A stretch of 64,000 nucleotides of DNA from Rhizobium sp. BK316 (GTDB taxonomy: Bacteria > Pseudomonadota > Alphaproteobacteria > Rhizobiales > Rhizobiaceae), in the NCBI RefSeq assembly GCF_014193695.1, contig NZ_JACHZR010000001.1, positions 1,339,309 through 1,403,308 of the forward strand. The letters are read 5' to 3'. Below, one piece after another: positions 8,992 through 17,960 of the stretch; the first letter of the stretch is position 1, and each line of letters opens with the position of its first letter. The notes beneath the pieces are model-generated. The model had not been told where the DNA came from and did not search any database. It saw nothing but the letters and a program-made list of their open reading frames with translations. A program made the position numbers and the translations under genes.

Positions 8992-9813
8992 TCAGACGCG
9001 GCCCAGGGCAAAGCCCTTGGCGATGTAGTTGCGAACGAAATAGATGACGAGGGCGCCCGGAATGATGGTCAGCACGCCGGCCGCCGCCAGCACACCCCAG
9101 TCCATGCCGGCCGCCGACACCGTGCGCGTCATGATCGCCGAGATCGGCTTTGCCGCCGTCGTCGTCAGCGTGCGGGCGAGCAGCAGCTCGACCCACGAGA
9201 ACATGAAGCAGAAGAAGGCAGCGACGCCGACGCCGCTTGCAATCAGCGGCATGAAGATCTTCACGAAGAAGCGCGGGAACGAATAGCCGTCGATATAGGC
9301 GGTCTCGTCGATCTCTTTCGGCACGCCCGACATGAAACCTTCGAGGATCCAGACCGCCAGCGGCACGTTGAAGAGGCAGTGCGCCAGCGCCACGGCAATA
9401 TGCGTGTCGATCAGGCCGAAAGCCGAATAGAGCTGGAAGAAGGGCAGTGCGAAGACCGCCGGCGGCGCCATGCGATTGGTCAAGAGCCAGAAGAACAGGT
9501 GCTTGTCGCCGAGGAAGCGGTAACGCGAGAAGGCATAGGCGGCCGGCAGCGCTGCGGCAACCGAGATCACCGTGTTCATCACCACGTAGATAATGGAATT
9601 GATGTAGCCATTGTACCAGGACGGGTCGGTGAAGATGACCGCATAGTTGCGCAGCGTCGGGTTTGTCGGCCACAGCGAGAAGGCGCCGGTGATCTCGGCA
9701 TTTTCCTTGAAGCTCATATTGACGAGCCAGTAGATCGGCAGGATCAGGAAGATGATGTAGACCGTCGGAACAAGCCAGGAAAGGCTGCCTGCGGGTTTGT
9801 ATTTGCTGGTCAT
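8992..9813 (-). CDS. glpQ: Glycerol ABC transporter permease (MalG type)
   Basis: 273 residues, about six membrane spans, EAA-like loop (DETAYIDGYSFPRFFVKI) and a C-terminal GFALGRV. The open frame extends much further upstream, but only as an out-of-frame reading of glpP. The ATG at 9813 has a GGAGGGC ribosome binding site and begins the MalG-like N-terminus. It lies 14 bases after glpP. Confidence 0.92.
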   Translation of the reverse strand: MTSKYKPAGSLSWLVPTVYIIFLILPIYWLVNMSFKENAEITGAFSLWPTNPTLRNYAVIFTDPSWYNGYINSIIYVVMNTVISVAAALPAAYAFSRYRFLGDKHLFFWLLTNRMAPPAVFALPFFQLYSAFGLIDTHIAVALAHCLFNVPLAVWILEGFMSGVPKEIDETAYIDGYSFPRFFVKIFMPLIASGVGVAAFFCFMFSWVELLLARTLTTTAAKPISAIMTRTVSAAGMDWGVLAAAGVLTIIPGALVIYFVRNYIAKGFALGRV

Positions 9814-9827
9814 GTCTGCGCCCTCCT

Positions 9828-10694
9828 TCAGCCGTTCGCGTCGCCGCTGGTCATCACGGTGTAGAACACCCAGGAGAGCAGCAGGATGATGAGGAAGTAG
9901 ATGATCGACATGGCTGCCGCCGGACCGAGATCGAACTGGCCGACCGCCATCTTCACCAGATCGATGGAGAGGAAGGTCGTCGAGTTGCCGGGGCCGCCGC
10001 CGGTGACGACGAAGGGTTCGGTATAGATCATGAAACTGTCCATGAAGCGCAACAGCACGGCGATCAAAAGCACACGCTTCATCTTCGGCAACTGGATGTA
10101 GCGGAAGACGGACCAGCGCGAAGCGCCGTCGATCTTGGCGGCCTGATAATAGGCATCCGGGATCGAAACGAGACCGGCATAGCAGAGCAGCACGACGAGG
10201 CTCGTCCAATGCCAGACGTCCATGATGATGACAGTCACCCAGGCATCGACCGGATCGCGCACATAGTTGTAGTCGAGGCCCATCGCTTCCAGCGTATGGC
10301 CGAGCAGGCCGATATCGACACGGCCGAAGACCTGCCAGATCGTGCCGACGACGTTCCACGGAATGAGCAGCGGCAACGCCATCAAGACGAGGCAGACAGG
10401 AACGCCCGGCCCGGATTTCGGCATGTTGAGCGCGATGAAGATGCCGAGCGGAATCTGCAGCGCCAGAATGATGAAGGAGAAGAGCAGGTTGCGCTGCAAT
10501 GCGTCCCAGAACCGGTCGGAATGCAGGGTCTGGACGAACCAGTCGGTGCCGGCCCAGAAGAACTCGTTGTTGCCGAACGTATCCTGTACCGAATAGTTGA
10601 CGACTGTCATCAGCGGGATGACGGCCGAAAACGCCACGAGCAGCAGCACCGGCAGGACCAGAAACCAGGCTTTGTTGTTCCACGTCTTCTGCAT
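9828..10694 (-). CDS. glpP: Glycerol ABC transporter permease (MalF type)
   Basis: 288-residue membrane permease. The N-terminal segment WFLVLPVLLLVAFSAVIPL begins six spans, and the EAA loop reads YQAAKIDGASRWSVFRYIQLP. Only two bases separate it from the end of glpT, and GGAGGCC precedes the ATG. It forms the glycerol channel with GlpQ. Confidence 0.93.
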   Translation of the reverse strand: MQKTWNNKAWFLVLPVLLLVAFSAVIPLMTVVNYSVQDTFGNNEFFWAGTDWFVQTLHSDRFWDALQRNLLFSFIILALQIPLGIFIALNMPKSGPGVPVCLVLMALPLLIPWNVVGTIWQVFGRVDIGLLGHTLEAMGLDYNYVRDPVDAWVTVIIMDVWHWTSLVVLLCYAGLVSIPDAYYQAAKIDGASRWSVFRYIQLPKMKRVLLIAVLLRFMDSFMIYTEPFVVTGGGPGNSTTFLSIDLVKMAVGQFDLGPAAAMSIIYFLIILLLSWVFYTVMTSGDANG

Positions 10695-10696
10695 GG

Positions 10697-11767
10697 TCAG
10701 GCCTCCCTGCCGACGCGCCAGCTGTCGGCGTAAATGCTGATGGCCGCGGGATCAAAGCTGACCCGGGCGTCATCGGGAATTTCAGAATCCTCGGGCAAGA
10801 CGATCGCAATCGGTTGGCCAGCGAAGCGGGCGCGCACGATCTTCTGCCGGCCGATATCCTCGACCTTGCTGACGGAGACCGGCATGCCTTCCCGTCCAAG
10901 ACGGATGAATTCCGGGCGGATGCCAAGCTCGGTCTTCGCGGCGCGCTCGGTTTTCGGCGCGTAGTTCAGCGTCAGCGTCTGGTCTCCTACCCTGACGGTG
11001 TTGCCGTCGATCTTTGCCGGCATTACGTTCATGCCGGGCGAGCCGATGAAATAGCCGACGAAGGTGTGGCTTGGCCGCTCGAAGAGTTCGGCCGGCGTAC
11101 CGATCTGGACGATCTGGCCGTCATACATGACGACAACCTTCTCGGCGAAGGTCAGTGCCTCGGTCTGGTCATGGGTGACATAGACCATGGTGAAGCCGAA
11201 CTGCTTGTGCAGCCGTTTCAGCTGCGAGCGCAGCACCCATTTCATATGCGGATCGATGACGGTCAGCGGCTCGTCGAACAGGATGGCGTTGACGTCGTTG
11301 CGCACCAGACCGCGCCCAAGCGAGATCTTCTGCTTCTGGTCGGCCGTCAGCCCCTGCGCCTTGCGTCGCGCCCAGCCGGCGAGATCGATCATCTCGAGAA
11401 TGTCGCGCACGCGCCGGTCGACATCCGCCTCGGCCACGCCGCGGTTGCGCAGCGGAAAGGCAAGATTGTCGTAAACCGTCATCGTGTCGTAGATGACCGG
11501 AAACTGGAAGACCTGCGCGATGTTGCGGCTCTGGGTCGAAAGGTCAGTGACATCCTTGCCGTCGAACAGGATGCGGCCGTGCGACGGCTGCAGCAGGCCC
11601 GAGATGATATTGAGCAGCGTGGTCTTGCCGCAGCCGGAGGGACCGAGAAGCGCATAGGCGCCGCCATCGTTCCACTCGTGGTCGACTTCCTTCAGCGAAT
11701 AATCTTTTTCCGTCTTCGGGTTGGGACCGTAGGCGTGGCGGATATGGTCGAGCGTGATACGTGCCAT
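10697..11767 (-). CDS. glpT: Glycerol ABC transporter ATPase with non-canonical signature motif
   Basis: 356 residues. Walker A GPSGCGKTT (42-50), Q-loop VFQFPVIYD, Walker B ILFDEP (162-167) and switch His199 (VTHDQTEA) are intact. The ABC signature is LTADQ (140-144) instead of LSGGQ, and the D-loop reads LTVIDP instead of SNLD. A C-terminal TOBE-like domain follows. Because the signature of one subunit completes the ATP site of its partner, these changes fall at the GlpS nucleotide site. This is the ABC-transporter GlpT, unrelated to the E. coli glycerol-3-phosphate antiporter of the same name. Confidence 0.93.
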   Translation of the reverse strand: MARITLDHIRHAYGPNPKTEKDYSLKEVDHEWNDGGAYALLGPSGCGKTTLLNIISGLLQPSHGRILFDGKDVTDLSTQSRNIAQVFQFPVIYDTMTVYDNLAFPLRNRGVAEADVDRRVRDILEMIDLAGWARRKAQGLTADQKQKISLGRGLVRNDVNAILFDEPLTVIDPHMKWVLRSQLKRLHKQFGFTMVYVTHDQTEALTFAEKVVVMYDGQIVQIGTPAELFERPSHTFVGYFIGSPGMNVMPAKIDGNTVRVGDQTLTLNYAPKTERAAKTELGIRPEFIRLGREGMPVSVSKVEDIGRQKIVRARFAGQPIAIVLPEDSEIPDDARVSFDPAAISIYADSWRVGREA

Positions 11768-11776
11768 TGTGCTCTC

Positions 11777-12853
11777 CTAAACCTTTGCGACCGTGGCGAT
11801 GGCGCGCCCGTCGGTGCCGAAGGCCATCAGGTGGCGCATGTCGAGAAAGGCCTCGATGTCCATATCCGGATCGATGTCATGAATGCCATGCGCCAGCATC
11901 ACCCAGCGCACGCCGTCATAGTCCAGATGAACGAAGCTCTCCGAACCGGTGATTTCGGAGACCAGCGTGCGCGCCTGCAGGCGGGCCGCATCGCCGGTCT
12001 GCGGCGTAAGGCCAAGATGGTGCGGATGAAAGGCGATGGTGACAGGCCCGTCCGGCACGGTGGAAAGATGGGCCGGAACCGGAAGCGAGCCCCCGCCTGG
12101 GCGCACAAAGACATGACCTGATTTGGTGACCTCGATGGCGTTCAGCGGCGGATCGGCAAAAATGCCGGCGGTGGCAAGATCGACAGGCCGGCGATAGACC
12201 TCGATCGTAGGCCCGAACTGCGTGACCCGGCCAGCGTTCAGCGTTGCCGTGTTGCCACCGAGCAGCAGCGCCTCGGAAGGCTCGGTCGTGGCATAAACGA
12301 AGATCGCACCCGACTGGGCAAAGATCTTCGGCAGTTCCTCACGCAATTCCTCGCGCAGCTTGTAGTCGAGATTGGCAAGCGGCTCATCCATCAGCACGAG
12401 GCTGGCATTCTTGACGAGGGCGCGTGCAAGGGCAGTGCGCTGCTGCTGGCCGCCGGAGAGATTGAGCGGCGTGCGATCGAGATAAGGCGTCAGTTTCAGG
12501 AGTTCGGCCGCCTTGCGCACGTCGCGGTCGACCGTGGCGCCATCCTTGCCGGAAATGCGCATCGGCGAGGCGATGTTCTCATAGACGGTCAATGCCGGAT
12601 AGTTGATGAACTGCTGGTAGACCATGGCAACGTTGCGCTTCTGCACCGGCATGCCGGTGACATCGGCGCCGTCGAAATACACAGAGCCTTCGGTCGGCCG
12701 GTCAAGCCCCGCCATCAGCCGCATCAGCGACGTCTTGCCCGACAGGGTTGGCCCGAGCAGGACATTCAGCGTGCCCCGCTCGAGAACCAGATCGGTCGGA
12801 TAGATATGATAGTCCGCGCCGACCATCTTGGCGGCGTTTCGCAGCTCCAGCAT
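11777..12853 (-). CDS. glpS: Glycerol ABC transporter ATPase lacking the switch histidine
   Basis: 358 residues. Walker A GPTLSGKTS (34-42), canonical LSGGQ (132-136) and Walker B LVLMDEP are present. Where the switch histidine is expected (VYVTHD in relatives) the sequence is VYATTEPSEA, so His is replaced by Thr190. The frame is open to 12889; the ATG at 12853 starts the conserved MLELRN sequence, though GGAGG lies 13 bases upstream, so an upstream start cannot be excluded. It pairs with GlpT; nine bases separate the genes. Confidence 0.92.
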   Translation of the reverse strand: MLELRNAAKMVGADYHIYPTDLVLERGTLNVLLGPTLSGKTSLMRLMAGLDRPTEGSVYFDGADVTGMPVQKRNVAMVYQQFINYPALTVYENIASPMRISGKDGATVDRDVRKAAELLKLTPYLDRTPLNLSGGQQQRTALARALVKNASLVLMDEPLANLDYKLREELREELPKIFAQSGAIFVYATTEPSEALLLGGNTATLNAGRVTQFGPTIEVYRRPVDLATAGIFADPPLNAIEVTKSGHVFVRPGGGSLPVPAHLSTVPDGPVTIAFHPHHLGLTPQTGDAARLQARTLVSEITGSESFVHLDYDGVRWVMLAHGIHDIDPDMDIEAFLDMRHLMAFGTDGRAIATVAKV

Positions 12854-12895
12854 TCCGATTCCCGTGCCTCCTCGCAACGGCGACCACACGCCACC

Positions 12896-14425
12896 TTATC
12901 CGGCCATCTGTGCCGGCATGGCAGCCATGTACTCCTCCAGTGATCTCGCCTGCTCCTTCGAAAGACGCAGGCCATCCTTTGTTCTCCGCCAGAGCACGTC
13001 TTGCGCGTTTCTGGCCCATTCCTGTTCGATGAGGTAGCGCACCTCTGCCTCGTAGAGATCGGATCCGAACAGCCTGCCGAGATCGTCGATCTTTGCGGCA
13101 TTGCCGAGAAGCGTGGCAGCCTTGGTGCCGTAGCGGCGGACCAGCCGGCGGGCATGGGGCTCGGCCAGGAACGGATAGCGCGCCTTGAGTTTCGTGACTT
13201 CGCCCTCATAGCCTTGCACCGCAAAGTCGCCGCCCGGCAGATGGCTGCCCGCCGTCCACGGCCTGCCCTTGACGCCGATCGCTTCCCCGATCTTTTCCAG
13301 CGCATGTTCCGACAGCCGCCGGTAGGTGGTGAGCTTGCCGCCGAAGACATTGAGAAGCGGGGCTTCCCCTGCCTTGCCCTCGACCTTCAAAACATAATCG
13401 CGCGTCGCTTCCTGCGCCTTGGAGGCCCCGTCGTCGAAGAGCGGCCGCACCGCCGAATAGGTCCAGACGATATCGTCGGGTCTCACCGGCTCCTTGAAAT
13501 ATTCCGAGGCCGCATTGCAGAGATAGAGCGTCTCCTCCTCGGAAATCTTCACGTCCTTCGGATCGGCGGTGTAGTCGCGGTCGGTGGTGCCGATCAGCGT
13601 GAAGTCGGTCTCATAGGGAATGGCGAAGATAATGCGGTTGTCGGGGTTCTGGAAGAAATAGGCGCGCGGTCCCTCGAACTTCTTCCTGACGATGATGTGG
13701 CTGCCCTGCACGAGGCGCACATGGTGGGCCTCGTTATGGCCGAAGGCGGAGCGGATGACATGATCGACCCAGGGACCGGCGGCATTGATCAGCATGCGGG
13801 CCTGATGCCGCTCGCTCGTGCCCGTCACCGTGTTGATCGTCTCGATCGTCCAGATGCCACCTTCCTGGGTACCCTTCTCTTGCCTGGCCGACACCACCTT
13901 GGTGCGCGGCATGATCAGCGCCCCCTTGTCGGCGGCATCGCGGGCATTGAGCACCACCATGCGGGCATCGTCGACCCAGCCGTCGGAATATTCGAAGGCT
14001 TTGGTGAAGAGCGCCTTCAGCGGCTTGGCGGCCGGATCGGTACGCATGTTCAAGACCGCCGTCGGCGGCAAGAGCTTGCGGCCACCGAGATGGTCATAGA
14101 GGAACAGGCCGAGGCGGATCATCCAGGCGGGTCGGATGCCCCCCCGGTGATAGGGCAGCACGAAGCGCAGCGGCCAGATGATGTGCGGGGCCATGGCCCA
14201 TAGGATCTCGCGCTCCATCAGCGATTCCCGCACCAGGCGGAACTCGTAATGTTCGAGATAACGCAACCCGCCATGGATGAGCTTGGTCGCACCCGACGAG
14301 GTGCCGGAGGCGAAATCGTTCATCTCGGCAAGCGCGACCGTATAACCACGACCCACCGCATCGCGCGCAATGCCGCAGCCGTTGATCCCGCCCCCAATGA
14401 CGAAAATATCGTGGATACGGCCCAT
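12896..14425 (-). CDS. glpD: Glycerol-3-phosphate dehydrogenase, aerobic (FAD)
   Basis: 509 residues, first gene of the glycerol operon. It oxidises glycerol 3-phosphate to dihydroxyacetone phosphate and passes electrons to quinone at the inner membrane. The N-terminus carries the Rossmann motif VIGGGINGCGIARD, and ASGTSSGATKLIHGGLRYLE and the C-terminal GlpD-like helical domain are clear. The open frame reaches 14455, but a GAGGGGG ribosome binding site puts the start at the ATG at 14425. Together with GlpK it feeds imported glycerol into central metabolism. Confidence 0.96.
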   Translation of the reverse strand: MGRIHDIFVIGGGINGCGIARDAVGRGYTVALAEMNDFASGTSSGATKLIHGGLRYLEHYEFRLVRESLMEREILWAMAPHIIWPLRFVLPYHRGGIRPAWMIRLGLFLYDHLGGRKLLPPTAVLNMRTDPAAKPLKALFTKAFEYSDGWVDDARMVVLNARDAADKGALIMPRTKVVSARQEKGTQEGGIWTIETINTVTGTSERHQARMLINAAGPWVDHVIRSAFGHNEAHHVRLVQGSHIIVRKKFEGPRAYFFQNPDNRIIFAIPYETDFTLIGTTDRDYTADPKDVKISEEETLYLCNAASEYFKEPVRPDDIVWTYSAVRPLFDDGASKAQEATRDYVLKVEGKAGEAPLLNVFGGKLTTYRRLSEHALEKIGEAIGVKGRPWTAGSHLPGGDFAVQGYEGEVTKLKARYPFLAEPHARRLVRRYGTKAATLLGNAAKIDDLGRLFGSDLYEAEVRYLIEQEWARNAQDVLWRRTKDGLRLSKEQARSLEEYMAAMPAQMAG

Positions 14426-14489
14426 GTTCCCCCTCGTTGCACCAGGACAGCGCAACGATTCCCCAAACCATTACGAAAGTAAGGATGAT

Positions 14490-14530
14490 TAAATCGAAAA
14501 TTTTTCGAATGTCAAACGAATGTTTTCCGC
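14490..14530 (-). promoter_or_regulatory. Candidate GlpR operator upstream of glpD
   Basis: The 113-bp gap between glpR and glpD is AT-rich and contains the near-palindrome TCGAAAATTTTTCGA (14494-14508). On the minus strand three TTCG elements recur with an 11-bp period, on one helical face. Tandem TTCG-type repeats are common targets of DeoR-family repressors, so this is a plausible GlpR site controlling the operon. Confidence 0.55.
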
Positions 14531-14538
14531 CGCAAGAA

Positions 14539-15312
14539 TCAGCGATTTGCTTTCGCCGCTTCGATCAGCACGACGCCGCTCTGTTGACAGATATTGCGGA
14601 TGGAAGGTGAATCGCATTGGTCGGTGATGAAGGTATGGACCTGCGAAATCTGGCCGATCCGCACTGGCGCGGTACGCTCGAACTTGGTCGAGTCAGCAAC
14701 CAGGATGACATGCCTTGCATTGGCGATGATCGCTTGCGCAACCTTCACCTCGCGAAAATCGTAATCAAGAAGCGCGCCATCCGGATCGATCGCCGACGCG
14801 CCGATCACGGCATAATCGACCTTGAACTGGCGGATGAAATCGACGGCCGCTTCGCCGACGATGCCGCCATCGGACTGGCGCACGACACCGCCCGCAATCA
14901 CCACCTCAATATGGTCGATTAGCCGTAATCTATTGGCAACATTGATATTATTGGTGATCACCATCAATTCGTGATGATCGGAGAGCGCTTCGCCCACGGC
15001 TTCCGTCGTCGTGCCGATATTGATGAAGAGCGAACTGTTGTTGGGAATAAGATCGGCTGCGGCAATGCCGATCGCCTGTTTTTCGCTCGCGGCGATCTGG
15101 CGCCTTGCGTCGTAACGGACGTTTTCCGTGCCGCGTGGGAAGGTTGCGCCGCCGTGAATACGCGTCAGGAGCTGCGCATCGCAAAGATCGTTCAGATCCT
15201 TGCGGATCGTTTGCGGTGTCACGGCAAACTGCGTTGCCAGATCATCGACCAGCACCCGGCCCGACGTTTTCGCAAGCGCGACGATCTTCCCCTGACGATC
15301 CGATAGAAACAT
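14539..15312 (-). CDS. glpR: DeoR-family regulator of glycerol utilisation
   Basis: 257 residues with an N-terminal DeoR winged helix (DRQGKIVALAKTSGRV, TPQTIRKDLNDL) and a C-terminal sugar-phosphate sensor domain (INIGTTTEAV, GGVVRQSDGGIVG). GlpR proteins usually repress the glycerol genes and are released by glycerol 3-phosphate. It is transcribed in the same direction as glpD, 113 bp upstream, rather than divergently. Confidence 0.92.
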   Translation of the reverse strand: MFLSDRQGKIVALAKTSGRVLVDDLATQFAVTPQTIRKDLNDLCDAQLLTRIHGGATFPRGTENVRYDARRQIAASEKQAIGIAAADLIPNNSSLFINIGTTTEAVGEALSDHHELMVITNNINVANRLRLIDHIEVVIAGGVVRQSDGGIVGEAAVDFIRQFKVDYAVIGASAIDPDGALLDYDFREVKVAQAIIANARHVILVADSTKFERTAPVRIGQISQVHTFITDQCDSPSIRNICQQSGVVLIEAAKANR

Positions 15313-15327
15313 GCGCGCCCTCCCTTC

Positions 15328-15352
15328 GTTTCGCTTTCATCTTTAGCGAAAC
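15328..15352 (-). promoter_or_regulatory. Inverted repeat upstream of glpR, candidate autoregulatory operator
   Basis: GTTTCGCT (15328-15335) and AGCGAAAC (15345-15352) form perfect 8-bp arms with a 9-bp spacer, beginning 16 bp before the glpR start. The element shares the TTCG core with the glpD upstream site, suggesting GlpR autoregulation. Confidence 0.5.
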
Positions 15353-15556
15353 TTCGGTTCGAGGCAAAGCAATCGCTGCTGGTGCGATCCTTGAGGGTAA
15401 TCTCACCGTGCGATCAATTTGAATATGATCGAGTGCTGAAATCCCTTTGGATATTGCAAAGCCCGCCCCGCCTCTGCCTTGTTGCATGCTTAATGTGACG
15501 TGCGATTCGCGGACCGCGACGGGCGGAGCACGCACGAGGGACAAAAGGAGAGTTCG

Positions 15557-16579
15557 ATGACAGACGCCAAGAGCGGCATTACGGGACTACGGCCGCAGAT
15601 TACGGTGATTGGCGTCGGTGGCGGCGGCGGAAACGCGATCAACAACATGATCGCCGAGAAACTGGCGGGTGTCGACTTCATCGCCGCCAATACGGATGCC
15701 CAGGTGCTGGCAACCTCCAAGGCATCGCGCCGCATCCAGCTCGGTGCCCATGTGACGGAAGGCCTCGGCGCCGGTTCCCTGCCGGAGGTCGGCCAGGCCG
15801 CCGCCGAGGAATCGCTCGACGAGATCATGGATCACCTGAGCGGCTCGCATATGTGTTTCGTCACCGCCGGTATGGGCGGCGGTACGGGCACCGGTGCGGC
15901 GCCCGTCATTGCGCATGCGGCCCGTTCGGCCGGTATCCTCACGGTCGGCGTCGTCACCAAGCCCTTCACCTTTGAAGGCAATCGCCGCATGAAGATGGCC
16001 GAAGCCGGCATCGAGGCGCTGCGCCAGGCGGCCGATACCGTCATCGTCATTCCGAACCAGAATCTTTTCCGCATTGCGGACGCCAAGACCACCTTCGCCG
16101 ATGCCTTCATGACGGCAGACCGCGTGCTCTATTCCGGCGTGGGCTGCATCACTGACTTGATCGTCAAGGAAGGCCTGATCAACCTCGATTTCGCCGATGT
16201 GAAATCCGTCATGCGCGGTATGGGCCGGGCGATGATGGGTACGGGCGAGGCTGAGGGCGAGGCCCGCGCGATGAAGGCTGCCGAAGCTGCGATCGCCAAC
16301 CCGTTGCTCGACGATATCTCGATGAAGGGCGCCAAGGGCGTGCTGATCTCGATCTCCGGCGGCTCGGACATGACGCTGTTCGAAGTTGACGAGGCCGCCA
16401 GCCGCATTCGCGACGAAGTGCAGGACGACGCCGAAATCGTCGTCGGCGCGATCTTCGACCGCAGCCTGGACGGCCGGTTCCGCGTCTCGGTCGTTGCAAC
16501 CGGCCTTGACGGCGCCGGCCAGGCGGCGGCCGTGCCGGACTATGCGCCGGGACATGTGCAGACCCGCACGCTGCAGTAA
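15557..16579 (+). CDS. ftsZ2: Short second FtsZ (FtsZ2 type)
   Basis: 340 residues. The tubulin-like GTPase domain is complete: [11 protein letters not shown] (21-31), the GTP signature [11 protein letters not shown] (105-115) and the T7 catalytic loop with NLDFADV (209-215) retaining both acidic residues. The long linker and the conserved C-terminal peptide that binds FtsA in the main FtsZ are absent; the protein ends shortly after the GTPase fold. This matches the dispensable short FtsZ2 known in Sinorhizobium. The ATG at 15557 follows AAAGGAGAG; an in-frame upstream extension to 15500 lacks support. Confidence 0.9.
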   Translation: MTDAKSGITGLRPQITVIGVGGGGGNAINNMIAEKLAGVDFIAANTDAQVLATSKASRRIQLGAHVTEGLGAGSLPEVGQAAAEESLDEIMDHLSGSHMCFVTAGMGGGTGTGAAPVIAHAARSAGILTVGVVTKPFTFEGNRRMKMAEAGIEALRQAADTVIVIPNQNLFRIADAKTTFADAFMTADRVLYSGVGCITDLIVKEGLINLDFADVKSVMRGMGRAMMGTGEAEGEARAMKAAEAAIANPLLDDISMKGAKGVLISISGGSDMTLFEVDEAASRIRDEVQDDAEIVVGAIFDRSLDGRFRVSVVATGLDGAGQAAAVPDYAPGHVQTRTLQ

Positions 16580-16632
16580 GGCGCCGGCTCGAGCGAAAAT
16601 TGGAAGCTCGTCAAGATGCGTGTGAAGCAGGT

Positions 16633-17862
16633 CTAGATGAACACTTCCATTGCCTCGTCAGCGGCCCTTATTCCGCTCTCCCAGGCGCCATGCGCTGTCG
16701 AAAAGTCGGATTGGTGGGTCGCTTCGCCGGCAAAGAACAGCCGGTTGCCGACCGGGCGCGCGAGCACCAGTCGCGCGCTGGCATGGCCGGGAAGCGCGTG
16801 GCTGTAGGAACCGCGAATCCAATCCATGTGGCACCAGGCGGACGCTGCGAAGGGCCGCAGGTGGCGGCGGATGTTGTTTCCAAGAAGTGACGACAGCTGG
16901 TCGAGCGCAAAGGCGAAGGCGTCGAGAAGACCGGCCCGTTCGATGACGACGGCGCCCTTTCCGCCGAAGAACCCTTCGACGACCGGGCGACCGAGCGGCC
17001 TTATGTAATAGCTGCCGGTCTCGGCATTCCTGGCATCGCCGAGCAGATGGGTTTCCGGTTCGAGGCCATGATTGCCGCTGAGCTCCATGAACAGCTTGTC
17101 GGCAAGACCGAGCGGCAGCTGGCCTGCGGCATGCAGGTGATCGTCGACATCAGGATCAAAGGCGATGGTGCCGCGGGAAAGAACATTGGTCGAGACCGTG
17201 ACGATCGCGGCTCCCGCAGTCACCGGGCCGCGGTCGGTTTCCAGCCTGACACCTTCGCCGGTCAGCGCGACACGGCGCACCGGTGTCGAAAGCCGCAGCG
17301 TCACGTCGGGGACGGCGGCGCCGATCAGGCTTCCATAGCCTTCATGCACTCGCCAGTTGGCATTGGTCGCGGCATTGTCGTAAGCGAGGAAATCGGCAAC
17401 AGACAGCCGCTCCAGCGGCGCGCCGTTCAGATAGCCGCTCAGCGACTGGCAATAGGCGTTCCACTCGCCATTGGGCTCCAGCGCGTCAGAGGCGCGGTCG
17501 CTTGGCGGCGGATTGGCCCGCAGCCGCGCTTCGAGCGCCTCCCAGGCGGCAGCGGCAGCCGCCCGTTCATCCGGCGAAAAGCCGAGATCACGCCACTGGC
17601 TCTGCCAGGCCGTCGGTCCGCGCTCGATCGTGAAGCCCGCATCCCGGCCGATGGCAACGAGTGGATTGCGCTCTGCCGAGTGCAGCCAGCCGCAGCCCAT
17701 ATCGAGCGGCATGCCTGACAGTTCGATCGTCCAGGCCCGGCCGCCGACGCGGTTGCTGGCCTCGAGAATGACGACCGAGTGTCCGGCCTCAGCCAGTTTT
17801 CGTGCCGCGGCAATGCCTGCTGCACCGGCGCCGATAACGGCCACATCGTAGTCCATCGTCAC
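16633..17862 (-). CDS. FAD-dependent amine oxidase (flavin monoamine oxidase family)
   Basis: 409 residues. The N-terminal dinucleotide fold VIGAGAAGIAAARKL, the GG-motif EASNRVGGRAWT, and the C-terminal FFAGEATH plus AWESGIRAADE segments define the flavin amine oxidase family. It probably oxidises a primary or polyamine, releasing H2O2 and ammonia. GTG at 17862 has a GGAG seven bases upstream; an in-frame ATG at 17856 is the alternative. It converges on ftsZ2 with a 53-bp gap. Confidence 0.86.
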   Translation of the reverse strand: MTMDYDVAVIGAGAAGIAAARKLAEAGHSVVILEASNRVGGRAWTIELSGMPLDMGCGWLHSAERNPLVAIGRDAGFTIERGPTAWQSQWRDLGFSPDERAAAAAAWEALEARLRANPPPSDRASDALEPNGEWNAYCQSLSGYLNGAPLERLSVADFLAYDNAATNANWRVHEGYGSLIGAAVPDVTLRLSTPVRRVALTGEGVRLETDRGPVTAGAAIVTVSTNVLSRGTIAFDPDVDDHLHAAGQLPLGLADKLFMELSGNHGLEPETHLLGDARNAETGSYYIRPLGRPVVEGFFGGKGAVVIERAGLLDAFAFALDQLSSLLGNNIRRHLRPFAASAWCHMDWIRGSYSHALPGHASARLVLARPVGNRLFFAGEATHQSDFSTAHGAWESGIRAADEAMEVFI

Positions 17863-17960
17863 CGTCTCGCTCCGCGCTTCGTCATCACCTTGATAGGCTT
17901 AAGTTTTACATGCGAGCCGTACCCGCTTCAATGCGCCCGAAAGCCTGCTACTATGCCGAC

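Noticed and set aside
10814..12121. A 435-codon plus-strand open frame opposite glpT and glpS
   Set aside because: It is antisense to two well-supported ATPase genes, has no ribosome binding site and no known motif.
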